Shown here: positions 43,991 through 55,080 of the stretch, in pieces
Layout: the number at the start of each line of letters is the position of its first letter
How positions within the stretch are numbered: the first letter of the stretch is position 1
DNA from: Amorphophallus konjac
Taxonomy: Eukaryota > Streptophyta > Magnoliopsida > Alismatales > Araceae
Direction of reading: 5' to 3'
DNA: 64,000 bases
Assembly: GCA_022559845.1 (NCBI GenBank)
Contig: CM040121.1
Location: 566,482,140 to 566,546,139, forward strand
Notes under the pieces: model-generated
The model's input: the letters and a program-made list of their open reading frames with translations, nothing else
Database searches by the model: none
Told to the model about the DNA's origin: nothing
Position numbers and translations under genes: made by a program

Positions 43991-46291
43991 TGTTGACACC
44001 CGTTTTTAGCCTGCAAGTTGAGTCATTTCTCTTATTCATCATTTTGATGCTCCGAATTACCCATTATTTTGGAGCGTTCCTTGCATGGATTTCGAGCCCA
44101 TTTCATTATTCCATTCCAATTGAGCCTTGGAGATCATTATTTCTTAGAGCCTTGGAACTTATCTTATCAACTTCCGGCCTTCTGAGTCGACTTACGGCCC
44201 ATTTAGGTCGACTTCCCTCAAGCATTCGGCCCCTTTCGCTGCGCAGTCTTAAAAAGTGGTCCTTTTTCATCCTATTCCTTTCTTCTATTCATTAAGTGTC
44301 CTTCACCAAAGTTGTTTCATTTTTAAAGCCCTACATTTTCTTCTTCTACGCCATTATCCAGTTCTCCACCGTTTTCAGGCCTCAGTATTTTTCTCTATTC
44401 TCACCCTATTTTCTCTCTCCTATGATCATTTTTTCATCTTGTTCTCTTCATGAAAGTTGTTCCTCTCTCAGTTATCTACAATTTCTTCTTCTACCACTTT
44501 CTCTAGTTCTGCACCGTTTGAGAGATACGCTTCAATTTCTAAAGTCGTGCGAGCCTGGCAGCTACACGGTCAACATTTGACCGTTCCTTGAGTTGAACGG
44601 TCACAAGTTGACCGTCCAACAGTAAAATGGTCAACAGCTGACCGCCTATGAACAGTAACTTTTTTTAATTTTTTTATTTTTTTATTATTTTTAAAATGTC
44701 ATAAAACGGTCTTTTTAAGACCGCCTAACTCGAAAAACGGTCCGTGGATGACCGTTTATCTCTTTTTTGTGCGAAAAGTCCCCCGGTCGCCCCCAGGTTT
44801 GGGCGGTCTACTTCTAACCGCCCAATTGAATGAACGGTCTATCGTGCGACCGTCCAACTAACAGAGAGTCCACAAGTTACTGAACTCCGTCTTCTTCGCC
44901 GCCGGATTCTAAGGTCGAACCTGTGCAACGAGGCCTCTTTGTTAGGGCTCTATCTTCTAGAATCCTCCACCAAATTGACCTCCGTTTGTTTCTATCTCTT
45001 GCCCTTTGTATTATCTTCAATTTGATCCATAGGGCATGAATTTTTATGCACCGGATCTCCTGGAATATTGGCCGCAAGTTAGGGATTTACTCATTTTGTG
45101 CAACCAAAAATCCATGTAGATTAGGTTCCGGAGCCTTCTTCCAAGAGCCATAACTTCCACAATCTTCAACCAAAAAGAGTCCCGTTTGTTCCTACCTCTT
45201 ATCTTATCTATTATCTCGAGATTGATTCATAGATCTCGAGATTTGGTGGACTCTATCCTCTGAAATCGCAGCATAAAGTTAGGGTTTTCACCTTTTTTCT
45301 ATATAAACCTGCCCAGTTCGCCTGCGCGACGGGGGGCTCTTCTTCGACCTGGGGCGAAGCCATGCCGGATCGTCCACTCAAACCTTCGACCCTAGGCTAT
45401 TGAGGGAAGTATAGGCTTCGTTTTGGTTCCTCATTTGCTTCATTTCATCATTGTTTGCTCTCCTAACTTTGCCTCTACTTTTAGCAAATCATCACAAGTT
45501 CGTGAACCTGTGCGACGGGGCACCCTTCGTCGGCTCGGGGCGGAGTCATCCGGCATCCTCTTCATCCTCCATTGGTCTCATCTTGAAGAGGGGAGTATCT
45601 TCTTCGTTTTCCATCTCTCCGGGTTCTCTTTCTTAATACCTAGGCTTAGTTCTCTCCCTCTACTTTTCACAAATCATCACAGTTTTACACTTAGTTTTTT
45701 TTGCACTGTTTCGGCACGTTCATGCATTTTTCTCCGTTTTACACAACGTTTTCTCCCCCATTTCTCCATCAAATTCCATGATTTTAAATCCTATACATGC
45801 ACAACACTCCCACCTTACTTTTGTACCCACTCATAGGGGTTAAAAACCCTCCCCCGGTGCGTTCTCCCCCTTTCTTTCATGCTATTTCATCATTTCGGGA
45901 CATGTGCTACACTTTCATGTTTCTAATGGGTTTTCTCTTATGTTTGTGGCTTTATTTTGCAGGAGACTATTGATAGAACGTGAGGCCCTCGCTTTCTAGC
46001 CGGCTAGGAGGTGAGGAGGTGCACCCACATTGGCTCCCCGCATCCCATTTCAAGCGCGATCACACGTTGTAGCGGCTTCCCGTTAGGCCACGTCTTCCTC
46101 CATATTTTCCAAGGTACACGGCACCATCTTCATCCTTTCTTCATCATTTTGGTGCTGTAAGTCCTTGGTGGCGATCACGGTCAGGTTCCTCTTCTTCGTC
46201 GCCCCTTTCCATTTCATGCACTTTCACGCCTATATGCATGGTTATATTGTTTAGTTAGGGGGCGGGATAGATTGAAACATTTATATCTACA
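43991..46291 (+). mobile_element. 2.3-kb solo LTR inside copia pol
   Basis: Starts TGTTGACACCCG, ends TTATATCTACA, and is flanked by a perfect TSD GAGCA (43986-43990, 46292-46296). A TATA box CTATATAAACC lies near 45300. No coding capacity. Start and end match the solo LTR at 25401-27149, although the interiors differ. It is the innermost level of the nest, hence the youngest insertion of its stack. Confidence 0.92.
44565..44865 (+). repeat. CGGTC/GACCG hairpin array in solo LTR
   Basis: Seven imperfect palindromes with a CGGTC..GACCG or close-variant stem occur in 300 bp, for example CGGTCAACATTTGACCG, CGGTCACAAGTTGACCG and CGGTCTTTTTAAGACCG. Loop sequences differ. Several contain TTGACC, a W-box-like core. 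The array lies about 450-700 bp before the TATA box. Confidence 0.8.
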
Positions 46292-47677
46292 GAGCATTGT
46301 TCTCAACCAAAATATAAGGCCAGATTGGTTGTAAAAGGCTTTGGTCAAAAGTAAGATATTGACTTTGAAGAAATTTTTCCTCCTGTTGTAAAAATGTCTT
46401 CTATTCGTGTTGCTCTAGGTTTTGCTGCTAGCCTGGACTTGGAGGTTGAGCAGCTGGATGTGAAGACAGCTTTCCTCCATGGTGACTTAGAAGAGGAAAT
46501 GTATATGGAGCAACCAGAAGGATTCGAAGTCATAGGTAAAGAAAACTCTGTCTGCAGATTGAGAAAGAGCTTGTATGGGCTGAAGCAAGCTCCAAGGCAG
46601 TGGTACAAGAAGTTTGATTCATTTATGGCTGAAAATGAATACAAAAGAACGGCTTCAGATCATTGTGTATACATCAAATGGTTTGGTGAGAATTTCATTA
46701 TTCTCTTATTATATGTTGATGACATGCTTATCCTTGGGAAAGATATGTCTATGATTGATAGGCTGAAGAAGGAACTTAGCAAGTCCTTTGCAATGAAGGA
46801 TATGGGGCCAGCAAAGCAAATACTAGGCATGCAAATTTCTCGTGATAGAAAAGCCAAGAAAATATGGTTGTCACAAGAGAAATATATTGAGAAGGTATTG
46901 GACAGGTTTAGTATGAGCAATGCAAAGCCAGTTGGTTCTCCTTTTGCAGGTCATTTTAAGTTGTGCTCAGAGCAGAGTCCAACAAATGAAGAGGAGAAGG
47001 AGAAAATGCAGAAAGTCCCTTATGCTTCAGCAGTCGGAAGTCTGATGTATGCAATGGTATGTACGAGGCCGGATATAGCGTATGCAGTGGGTGTTGCTAG
47101 TATATTTCTTGCAAATCTAGGAAAGGAGCATTGGGCAGCAGTGAAGTGGATCTTTAGATATCTCAGGGGTAGCTCCAAAATTTGTTTAAGTTTTGGGGGT
47201 GGACCACCTGTTCTGACAGGTTACACAGATGCAGATATGGCAAGAGATATTGATACAAGGAAGTCCACATCAGGTTTTGTTCTTACTTTTGCAGGGGGAG
47301 CTGTTTCATGGCAATCCAGGTTGCAAAGGTGTATTGCGCTCTCTACCACAGAGACGGAATATATTGCTGCTACAGAGGTTTGCAAAGAGATGCTGTGGAT
47401 GAAAGAATTCTTACATGAATTGGGGCTGAAACAAGAAAGCTATGTGGTGTACTGTGACAGTCAAAGCGCCATCCACCTATGCAAGAACCCAACTCTTCAT
47501 TCCAAGTCAAAGCACATAGATGTCAGATACCACTGGATTAGAAATGTGTTTGAAGAGAAACAACTGAAGCTTCAGAAAGTTCACACAGATGACAATGGGG
47601 CAGACATGTTGACGAAGACTTTGCCAACAGAAAGGCAAGAGATTTGCCGACGACTGGTCGGCATGACTACACACTGA
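46292..47677 (+). pseudogene. gag-pol: Copia reverse transcriptase and RNase H segment
   Basis: Continues pol after the solo LTR. A TAA occurs at about 46353; from 46394 a 427-codon frame is open. It includes EVEQLDVKTAFLHGDLEEEM, SLYGLKQAPRQWYKKFDSFM and the catalytic LLYVDDMLIL, then KIWLSQEKYIEKVLDRFSM and VPYASAVGSLMYAMV. The RNase H part has GYTDADMARDIDTRKSTSGF, ALSTTETEYIAATE, VVYCDSQSAIHL and SKHIDVRYHWIR. Catalytic residues are intact. It ends RRLVGMTTH before the polypurine tract. Confidence 0.93.
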
Positions 47678-47704
47678 GAAGTCACGGGACAGCCTCCCTT
47701 ATGG

Positions 47705-47719
47705 GTTGAAGGGGGAGGT
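47705..47719 (+). promoter_or_regulatory. Polypurine tract of Tnt1-like element
   Basis: GTTGAAGGGGGAGGT directly precedes the 3' LTR start TGTTGAGC. Confidence 0.75.
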
Positions 47720-48453
47720 TGTTGAGCATTCCGCCCACCGGTCGACCGGAACCGGTCGACCGCCGGACCTTTTCAGGTCGACCGGTTTTCCCAGGGAGCT
47801 AAGATGCGGTTGTCTGAGAATTTCCGGTCGACCGCCCCTATAGGTCCGGTCGACCGGCAGCCCCGAGGCAGTCATCTTTGACCTTTTGTTCCATGTCCGA
47901 AAAGGAATCATTTCCTTGGTTTATTTAATCCCAAAAGTCATGGGATTAGGCAGGTTTGGTGGATCTGGTCCCTGGGTTGTCCCTTGACCATCCTAGATGT
48001 ATAAAACATCTTATTGGGGGTCTAAAACCTAGATCTAAGGTGTTTTTTCTAGGAAGCCATCAAGAGAGTAAAAGAGGGGTTACTGTAGCTCCGGGAAGAA
48101 GGTGTTGCAGAAGAAGAAGAACAAGAGAAGGGAAGATCTTCATCAACTGAATAGATTTCTCACTACAGGGAAGATCAGGTTTGCAGTAGAATCTACTGTG
48201 ATCAAGTAGGAGAGTTCAGTTATATTGAATCACAGTTCTCTCTTGTAATTCCAACTCAAGTCTTGGCAAGAGACTTTGAGTTATTTGTACTTTCATTATT
48301 GTTTATAGTGAAGTTTTCTCCTGTGGCTTGCCCGTGGTTTTTCCCCTTCGCATTGGAGGGGTTTTCCACGTAAATCTGGTGTTCTATGTGGATGTGTTGT
48401 TCCGATTAAAATTTTCCGCTGCGTTATCCGGTTTCAAGATTTGTTAGTACACA
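47720..48453 (+). repeat. 3' LTR of Tnt1-like element
   Basis: Starts TGTTGAGCATTCCGCCC. It includes about six GGTCGACC words between 47735 and 47865, a TATA box GATGTATAAAAC near 47996, GA-rich leader sequence and a U5 with TTCCGCTGCG. The right end near TTAGTACACA is set by the shared TAGC and is uncertain by a few bases. Confidence 0.8.
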
Positions 48454-48662
48454 TAGCATTGGGATTAGCCCCTGCTCCTCCATCCGGCAGCACCGGCAAG
48501 AGGTAACCAACCGGTAGCACCGACTAAGGCTGCTCGATCCGGCAGCCCAGGGCCCCATCCGATGGCCTTTCTTCAAATGTTGAACTGGCAGCAAACAACA
48601 CATCCGGTGGTGTGGGCTGATTCTATCCGGCGGCCTAGCATGCTTGCCCAGCAGGTTTTGGC

Positions 48663-49232
48663 TAGGGATGTCAATGGATCGGGTTCGGCTCGGGTAGACT
48701 AATACCATATCCTATCCGTGAAAATTTTACTAATACCATACCCGGATAGTACCCTATTATTTTCGCGGGTATGAATACGGGTATATCCGCCACGGGTATG
48801 GATATATCCGCGGATATCCGTATCCGTCCATAAAGCATAAGTTCACATTCACATCCAAAGAAATGTGAGATTTATGAGAATTATAAAAAAAGAAATCCGG
48901 TCAATTCTTTCCTTTCTAAAGTAATTTTTATATTTTATAAAAATATCTTTATAATTTGAGCAAGAAGTCTAAACTCATAAACTCAAACAAGACGGGCAAC
49001 GGATTGGGTTCATGTCAAAATCATAGGCCTAACATGCACAATAAGTTATTAAGAGCGGGTTCAGATCGGGTACGGGTTTGGGTGCACTAAATCCATACCC
49101 TATCCGAATATGAAACGGGTATTTTAAATGTATCTGAACCCGAATCCATATCCGTTTATTCGAGTATTACCCGACCCATCACGGGTCGGGTAATGCGGGT
49201 AATCGGGTTTGCGGGTATTTTTGACATCCCTA
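48663..49232. mobile_element. hAT-like MITE 3
   Basis: Ends TAGGGATGTCAATGGAT and TTTGACATCCCTA are inverted repeats with the perfect 8-bp TSD GTTTTGGC (48655-48662, 49233-49240). The interior repeats GGGTATGGATATATCCG-like words. Non-coding. Confidence 0.92.
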
Positions 49233-49440
49233 GTTTTGGCTCATCCGGTGGTCACCCTCATTCGGCAGCGCCGGCAGACCCAAACTCAAGTAACGTTTGA
49301 TCGGTTATAAAGGTCAATCCGGCACTGCTCCTCATTCGGCAGCAACCCTTCAATCCGGCAGCGCTCCCGCCGAACCGGTAGGGACATCCTCTGTCCGGCA
49401 GCTCTGCGGCGGATAGGTGGCCCGCCACCTCTGCCCCGCC

Positions 49441-49450
49441 TATAAAAAAA
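49441..49450 (+). promoter_or_regulatory. TATA box in E2
   Basis: GCCTATAAAAAAAAGG follows the CCGGCAGC array; a second TATA-like CTTATAAAATGG lies near 49573. GA-rich leader-like DNA follows, as after other LTR TATA boxes here. Confidence 0.45.
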
Positions 49451-50929
49451 AGGACCTCTAGGGCCAGAAGAAGGATAAGGGGACAGACAGACACAGACAG
49501 AGACATATTGCTGCGCGAAAAGAAGAAGCACGCAAAGGGGAGGTGCGGCCTGCGGCGCGAAACACGCCAGACGTGTTGCTTATAAAATGGAGAAGAAGAG
49601 AAGAAGTAGGGGCGGCGAGAAGAAGAGAAGAAGAAGCAGTGAGAGTGAAAAAAGAAAGAAGAGAATAAACGGGGGAGAACGCAAGGAAGAGTGAAGAGAG
49701 GAAGGCAAGAGCGAAAGAGAGCTCTAGAAGTCTCCATCACTGTGTCTGCGGAGTGACGGAGAAGAAGAAGAAGGAGAGAGAAAAGAGAAGGAGAGAGGTG
49801 AGACCTGAGGGGGAAGAGGAGTCAATGCTCCACCTCCCCCCCTTCCCCGACTTTGTAGTTTTCTTTTTTTTGATCATGTTTCACTCCCGATGTACTGTCT
49901 CTGTTCTGGTTCTCGTTGCCTCGTTGTGAGACACGAATGAAATGAAATGTTCTCATCTCTCTCTTTATTTCTCATAAGACTACGTTGGCTTCCCCAACGG
50001 ATGAATAAAAATGGGCGCGTGAAAAATGGGCGCGTGCGGGCATATAGGTAGCATCGCTCATCCGAAGGAAGAATGCAAGCACCTAATCGAAGGGAGGGAT
50101 TTGGAGTCTACCCAATGCCATGGGTATGATGTCGAACCATATCCTCGGGACTCATCTCTCCTCTGGATTTCGCCAAAATGCCTTACAGGCTTGCCAACAT
50201 ATTCCCGTTCCCTAGCTGATCCGGCAGCATCCATGGCTGATCCGGTAGCCCAATCAAACTGGCCTGGCAGCTTCCAATCGAGCTGATCCGGCACCCCGTC
50301 TCATGGTTGATCTGGTAGGTCTTTACATGGCTGGTCCGGCAGCCCCGTACGCGTCGTACATCAATCTTCCCACCTTCCGTTCACGGTTCGCACAGTCCAA
50401 AGGAAATTTTGGATGTTGCCGCTTTTGTGCGTATCCGTAAAATTAAGGGGTCATCTCGAGTTCCCGTGGATGAACACCCGCTTCACATCTCCCCAGCACT
50501 TTGAGTCTGGGGGAGATGTTGCCAAAATTTCATTGGATGTCCGACCAATAAACGAACAAATGGAGGAGCACTCATAATCCCAAAGGAAGAGTATAATAAA
50601 AGCCAAATGGTGAATGAAATAACAAAAAAAAAATAGCAGAAAAACAGAATAAAAAAGGAAGGCATAAAAAAGAAGAGAGAAGAAATTACATAAAAAAGAG
50701 GGGGGGGGGAACTGAGCTAATGGTGACCAAAGTGGGGTCTAACCACGGTCAACTAATGCGAAATCCCTTGTTTTCTGCAAGTGCAATGTGGGGGTCGACC
50801 CATCTTTGGTCCTGTTCTGCCTAGAGGACAGATGAGGCCCGCCAGGCAGAGGGTTAACTCTTGGGGTCGACCCCCTTTTCGTGGACAGACTGAGTTATTC
50901 AAGAAAAGAGAAATAAAAAAAAGAGAGGA

Positions 50930-51370
50930 AGAGAGGAGAGAGAACTTGATAACCTCATAATCTAAAAGAAAACTCTTAACAACAAACAAAACAAACAATA
51001 AACAACGAGCAAGCAAACAAACACCAAAAAAAAAAGCAAACAATAAAAAGGCAAGGAACAACGTAAAAGAAAAAAAACAACAACAACAATAAATAAACAA
51101 CAAAACAAAATAGACGACAGTAAAAACCAAAGCAACGGATAAAAACAACAACAAACAAATAAAATAAAAAATAAAACGACTGCCACAAGCCAAAACAATA
51201 AACAGCGAATCATAAAACGAACAAAGAAACGAACTACACAAATAGAAGAGCAGTAAATCACAAAACAAAGAAAATAACAACAAATCAAAACAAACAAGTA
51301 ACAAAAAAAACAAACAAACAACAAATGACAAAACAAAAAAATGAATGAATGAACAGATAGCACCAATCTT
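50930..51370. repeat. Strand-biased A/C-rich low-complexity tract
   Basis: About 440 bp dominated by AAC, AAAC and AAT words with very little T and G on the plus strand. The long minus-strand frames here (Phe/Leu/Cys-rich) come from this bias and are not taken as genes. Confidence 0.8.
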
Positions 51371-51419
51371 TTAAAAAATAAAAGAAGAAAATAAGAGAAG
51401 GAGGGAGGGAGGCAAAGAG

Positions 51420-51660
51420 ATAAGTCGACTTACTCCCTGGCCCAGGTCAATTTATTCCTTGGATCAAAGGAGCAAAGTCGACTTACTCTCTGGAGCAAGT
51501 CGACCTACCCAGGCCATTTCTTTAATTTCCCTAGTTCAAAGGAGCAAGTCGACCTACTCCTCGGCACATGCCTTTTCTTTCCCTGGTTTAGAGCAGCCCC
51601 TTAGGGAGCAAGTCGACTTACTCCCTAACCTAAGTCGACTCACTCCGAGGCCTAGAACGA
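51420..51660 (+). repeat. AAGTCGACTTACTCC word array
   Basis: AAGTCGAC followed by TTACTC, CTACTC or close variants occurs six times in 240 bp (about 51423, 51475, 51498, 51547, 51609, 51634). GTCGAC is self-complementary. Confidence 0.75.
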
Positions 51661-52639
51661 CCTCCTTGGTTTTAATGGTGGAAATAAAATATATATAATA
51701 AAAAATGGAAATGAGCGATGAGACCCAGAACATAGAATAATATCTAATCAAAATAATAATAATAGTAATAATAATGATAATAAAAGATAATAGCCAAGGC
51801 CAATGGCGTCTGATCCGGGGCCCCTCCCCCTAGACCTTGTGTGAAGGTGATAAGAATAATGCCTTTGCGAGCCAGACTTGGATTTCAGGGATCTCCCTGG
51901 CATGACCACAGCCTGACTTTGTCTCGGGCTGACAACCTCACACATATGGTCTGACCTCGCTTCGAAGTCGATAACTCTCTGAGCCGAACTTATCCCTACT
52001 GGGTTTCGTTCCCCCCTCTCATAATATTAAATCACGCCGTGTCATGGGCGAACACGCGTCCCGGGAATTCCCCATGGCATTGTTGCATCGTCAGCATAAA
52101 TCAGTCCCAGATCGATGTCCGAATAAATTTTCTACGACGTTTTAGTCCCAGACTCGATGACCTGGGGCTACGCCGATTCGCTTCTGAACCAGTATGCATA
52201 TGCGACGGTGTCAACAGTGAGTCGAAAGATTCGCACAAACATAATCGAAAAGTCCCTCGAATGGTCTGAACTTCTTGGCAGGCTAGGCCTTAGGGGTCTT
52301 CCTTTCGATAGAGGCTCCGGTGTTGCAATTTCATGCACACTTGAACGATCAAGGGTCTGTCTCATACTTCGGTAGACGAGTACCCGCTACATTCCCCCGA
52401 CATATTACGGGACAGGGGGAGGTGCTGTCAAAATTGTGATTCTTCGTCACTCGAGTCACGACAAAAATGACAATAATATATAAATAATAATAATAATAAT
52501 AATGATGATGATACCAAAATAATAATAAATAGAATCGAAGCAAACAATGTGGTAAAAAGAAACGAATTATGGAATAAAATGATAACAAAGAAATAAAATA
52601 AATAAAATACTAATAGAAATAATAATGATAATAATGAAT

Positions 52640-52925
52640 TTCAGTTGACCTGGGTGCATGGGTCGACTCACTCTTAAAGTCAGTCGACCCTGTGCATGCC
52701 CAACGTAGGTCGACCGATTTTTCAAAATCAGCCAGCCTTGCTCGTAGCGCAAGCCGACTGATTTTCAAAATCAATCAACCCCCCTGCAGTGCAAGTCGAC
52801 TGATTTTCAAAATCAGTTGACCCTGCGCGTAGCATGGGTCGACTGATTTTTAAGATCAGTTGACCCCTCTACAGTGCAGGTCGACTGATTTTCAAAATCA
52901 GTCGACCCCGTGCACTCGGCTAGCC
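52640..52925 (+). repeat. GTCGACTGATTTT hairpin array
   Basis: GTCGACTGATTTT-like words and the inverse AAAATCAGTCGAC-like words alternate, so neighbouring copies form 13-bp stems with almost no loop. About four to five such pairs are present, with CCCTGCGC-like spacers. Confidence 0.8.
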
Positions 52926-53074
52926 CACGGGTCCTGACCTATTAACATAAAAATAGAATAATAATAAAATAAATAATGATATAATAATACTATAATATAA
53001 AATAACAACCGTGATTATCAAAAAATAAAAAAATACCTTTTGCATTTCCATGCATATATAAGCATAAATTTCAG

Positions 53075-53368
53075 GCCACATGGCCCTTTCTCTTGACGAT
53101 TAATTAAGGGTTTTCTCCCTTCCGGAGAGATGTAATTAACGTCGTGGCCTTTATGACGCAGTGGATTTCAGTCCCGACACAACCCACTATCGTCTGATTA
53201 GTTAGACGGCACGCACTAGCGGCTCCGGATCACCGTGATCTTTGGAGCTCGAATAAATTGTCACTTTGTGATTGGCACGCCTACGCACTAATAAACGATA
53301 AGAAATAAATAAATAAATAAATAACCATAAATAGATAAATTAAAGAAAAATTACAAAGTGCGTCCACA
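53075..53368 (+). repeat. Conserved 3' module shared with 62395-62661
   Basis: Both copies run from TTTCAGGCCA through GATGTAATTAACGTCGT, CAGTCCCGACACAA or variant, ATCGTCTGATTAGT and GTCACTTTGTGA to AAAGTGCGTCCACA. The shared end defines one LTR family present twice. Confidence 0.8.
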
Positions 53369-53624
53369 CCACTCTTAGCATATTTTTGAGAAAACCTCCC
53401 TAACTAGTGTTTTGGGTCGACCTATATCTCTGGTATTGGTCAACCCCTGCCTGTTCCGGTCCATTTTGAACTTGAGTCTTCGACTTATCTTCGCACACTT
53501 GTTCCATCTTCTCTTCTTTGATTTACTCTTATCAATTTTCTTTAAGCACACGTGATCTCACAATTTTGATTAGTTAGAGTGATTAGATTTTGGATATTAT
53601 CAAAACACGGGCCCAGAGATAACA
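53369..53624 (-). repeat. Proximal part of SIRE-type 3' LTR
   Basis: On the minus strand it starts TGTTATCTCTGGGCCCGTG after a purine tract, then carries GGTTGACC and GGTCGACCC words before being cut by insertion E2. The Sirevirus-type start next to an AGGAGAT tract is familiar from the lineage. Confidence 0.65.
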
Positions 53625-53639
53625 ATCTCCTACTTTTTA
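53625..53639 (-). promoter_or_regulatory. Polypurine tract of SIRE-type element
   Basis: Minus strand AAAAAGTAGGAGAT directly before the LTR start. The usual form is a G-rich AAAAAGGGGGAGAT. Confidence 0.6.
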
Positions 53640-54600
53640 ACGATAACAAAATCTGCTATCAAAAACATTAAAAATGACACGATCACAAATGCATACATCA
53701 ATCACAAATTTTCATTTGCACAAGGACAAAGACAAGTACCGATTCCATGCAACATATTATATCTACATAGCCATTTAAGTTCTATTAACATAACCATTCT
53801 ACATGTAACCGATGCCCATCCCATTCATGCAATCCATTCAATCACAATTGTAAAAGAACCACCCCAGACCATTAACTATAACTCTCTCCCTTGTTGAGAT
53901 CATCAAAGAGGGTGGGTGGTGATGATTGAGAGGCTAAGAGTCATTCAAAAAGGTACATTTCCATAAAATTTAGATTGAAGTCAATTGAATATACATAGGA
54001 TACTTAAAAAGTACCAAAGTTAAACATAGATGCATAGCCTTACACTGGATGCATGCAAAGCGTAAAATAGGAGATGCATAGATCTATTTACATGCATGCT
54101 AAGGAAGCAACATCAATTTTCATAGAACATCCTACATGTGAATGCAACCTATTAGAAGAAAAGATAGATGGCCTCTCTCATTTAGCTTTGGCTAGCATTG
54201 AGTCCGGAGATGTTTTGTGTGAGTTGATCTATTCGGACTTGCATATGGGTGACTTGCTATGACATTCGCCCAATGATGCATGAAGGTTCGACCAGGGGAG
54301 GGGGGGATATTTTAATTCTTTGCTCCCCTTGAGGCGTGCAGCCTCATGTTCCATGGGTTGTTAAGGGAAACTTGTGAAAGTTCTTCAAATAAGATTTTTT
54401 TTATTATGATTTAAAATAAATCTTTGGAGACAATCTAGAGGTTAAGAGAGAGTTCCTCTTAGTCCTTCGAGACTCAAGGACATGATGTTAGACATCATTT
54501 ATTTAAAAGGGTTTAGACACAACTCTTAATATGCAAATGTGACATGCTCGATAAACTAGATGCAAATGAATGCCAACTAAAATGCAGAACATTTGATGCA
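53640..54600 (-). other. 3' untranslated region of SIRE-type element
   Basis: AT-rich DNA between the pol terminus and the polypurine tract, with no recognised frame. A minus-strand reading FTRSLNADGFSSIRRELDV then stop, at about 54677-54618, appears to be the pol C-terminus in a shifted frame. Confidence 0.5.
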
Positions 54601-54617
54601 TCTCGGGCACCCAAGTT

Positions 54618-55080
54618 ACACGTCAAGTTCTCTACGAATTGAGCTAAACCCATCTGCATTTAGTGATCGTGTGAAAAATCCGTAAGTTGGTGTAATGTAT
54701 CAATAAAATTTGATGAAATGTCATCCTTAGTTACATGATCTCTAATGAAATGACGATAGACCTTAATATGTTTTGTAAGTGACTGTTGAATAGGATTTTT
54801 ACTCAATTTAATTGCACTTGTATTATCACATATGATAGTGGTATTATGCAAATTGGTTCCATAATCAACTAATTGATGTTTTAGCCAAAGCATTTGAGTA
54901 CAATAACTTTCGACAGCTATACAACCAGCCTTGGTCATTGATAGTGCTACGAAATTTTACTTCTTAGAGGAGCAACAACCTCCTGAGAATCGGTAAGTTC
55001 TACTAGTGTTTTTTCTATCTATTTTACAACTTGCATAATCTGCATCCAAGAAAGCAATCAATTCAAAAGAAAAATTATGC
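54618..55080 (-). pseudogene. RNase H end of SIRE-type pol
   Basis: Reads KIFRHLASTLDIGLWYLHNF, FLDADYASCKIDRKNTSRTY (first Asp), a stop after CCSSKK, then MTKAGCIAVESYCTQMLWLK, TIICDNTSAIKLSKNPIQQS (Asp) and TKHIKVYRHFIRDHV. The usual TEAEY Glu is replaced (TKAGC), so the active site is damaged. A frameshift near 54675 precedes the C-terminus. Confidence 0.8.

Larger units (their letters stand above)
41202..48453 (+). mobile_element. Tnt1-like Ty1/copia retrotransposon
   Basis: Order on the plus strand: a shortened 5' LTR, a primer site TGGTATCAGAGC complementary to initiator tRNA-Met, gag, protease, integrase, RT, RNase H, a polypurine tract and the 3' LTR. Protein wording closely follows the Tnt1/Tork lineage. 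TAGC occurs directly outside both ends (41198-41201, 48454-48457), a probable decayed TSD. A solo LTR splits pol at 43991. Several stops and a frameshift make it inactive. Confidence 0.9.
48463..50340 (+). repeat. CCGGCAGC word array, right parts
   Basis: The word CCGGCAGC and variants recur at 48480-48660, 49245-49400 and 50215-50340, with CCATCCGGCAGCACCGGCAA as a typical line. A hAT MITE interrupts the array at 48663. The first part continues the array cut at 41202. Confidence 0.65.
40289..53368 (+). mobile_element. Composite LTR-type insertion E2 in SIRE 3' LTR
   Basis: It starts TGTTGACACC and ends GTGCGTCCACA. Flanks TCACT (40284-40288) and CCACT (53369-53373) differ at one base. Removing a copia element and a hAT MITE leaves about 5 kb without coding frames. 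Content includes GA-rich DNA (40320-40910), CCGGCAGC words, TATA boxes at 49441 and about 49573, and two purine-tract/TG junctions at 50517 and 52423. The last 300 bp match the end of the unit at 62395-62661. It may be one very long LTR or several LTRs fused; I cannot decide. Confidence 0.5.

Noticed and set aside
50753..51366. Minus-strand frames rich in Phe, Leu and Cys that resemble membrane proteins
   Set aside because: Produced by the A/C-rich strand bias (TTT, TTG and TGT on the minus strand); overlapping frames look alike.
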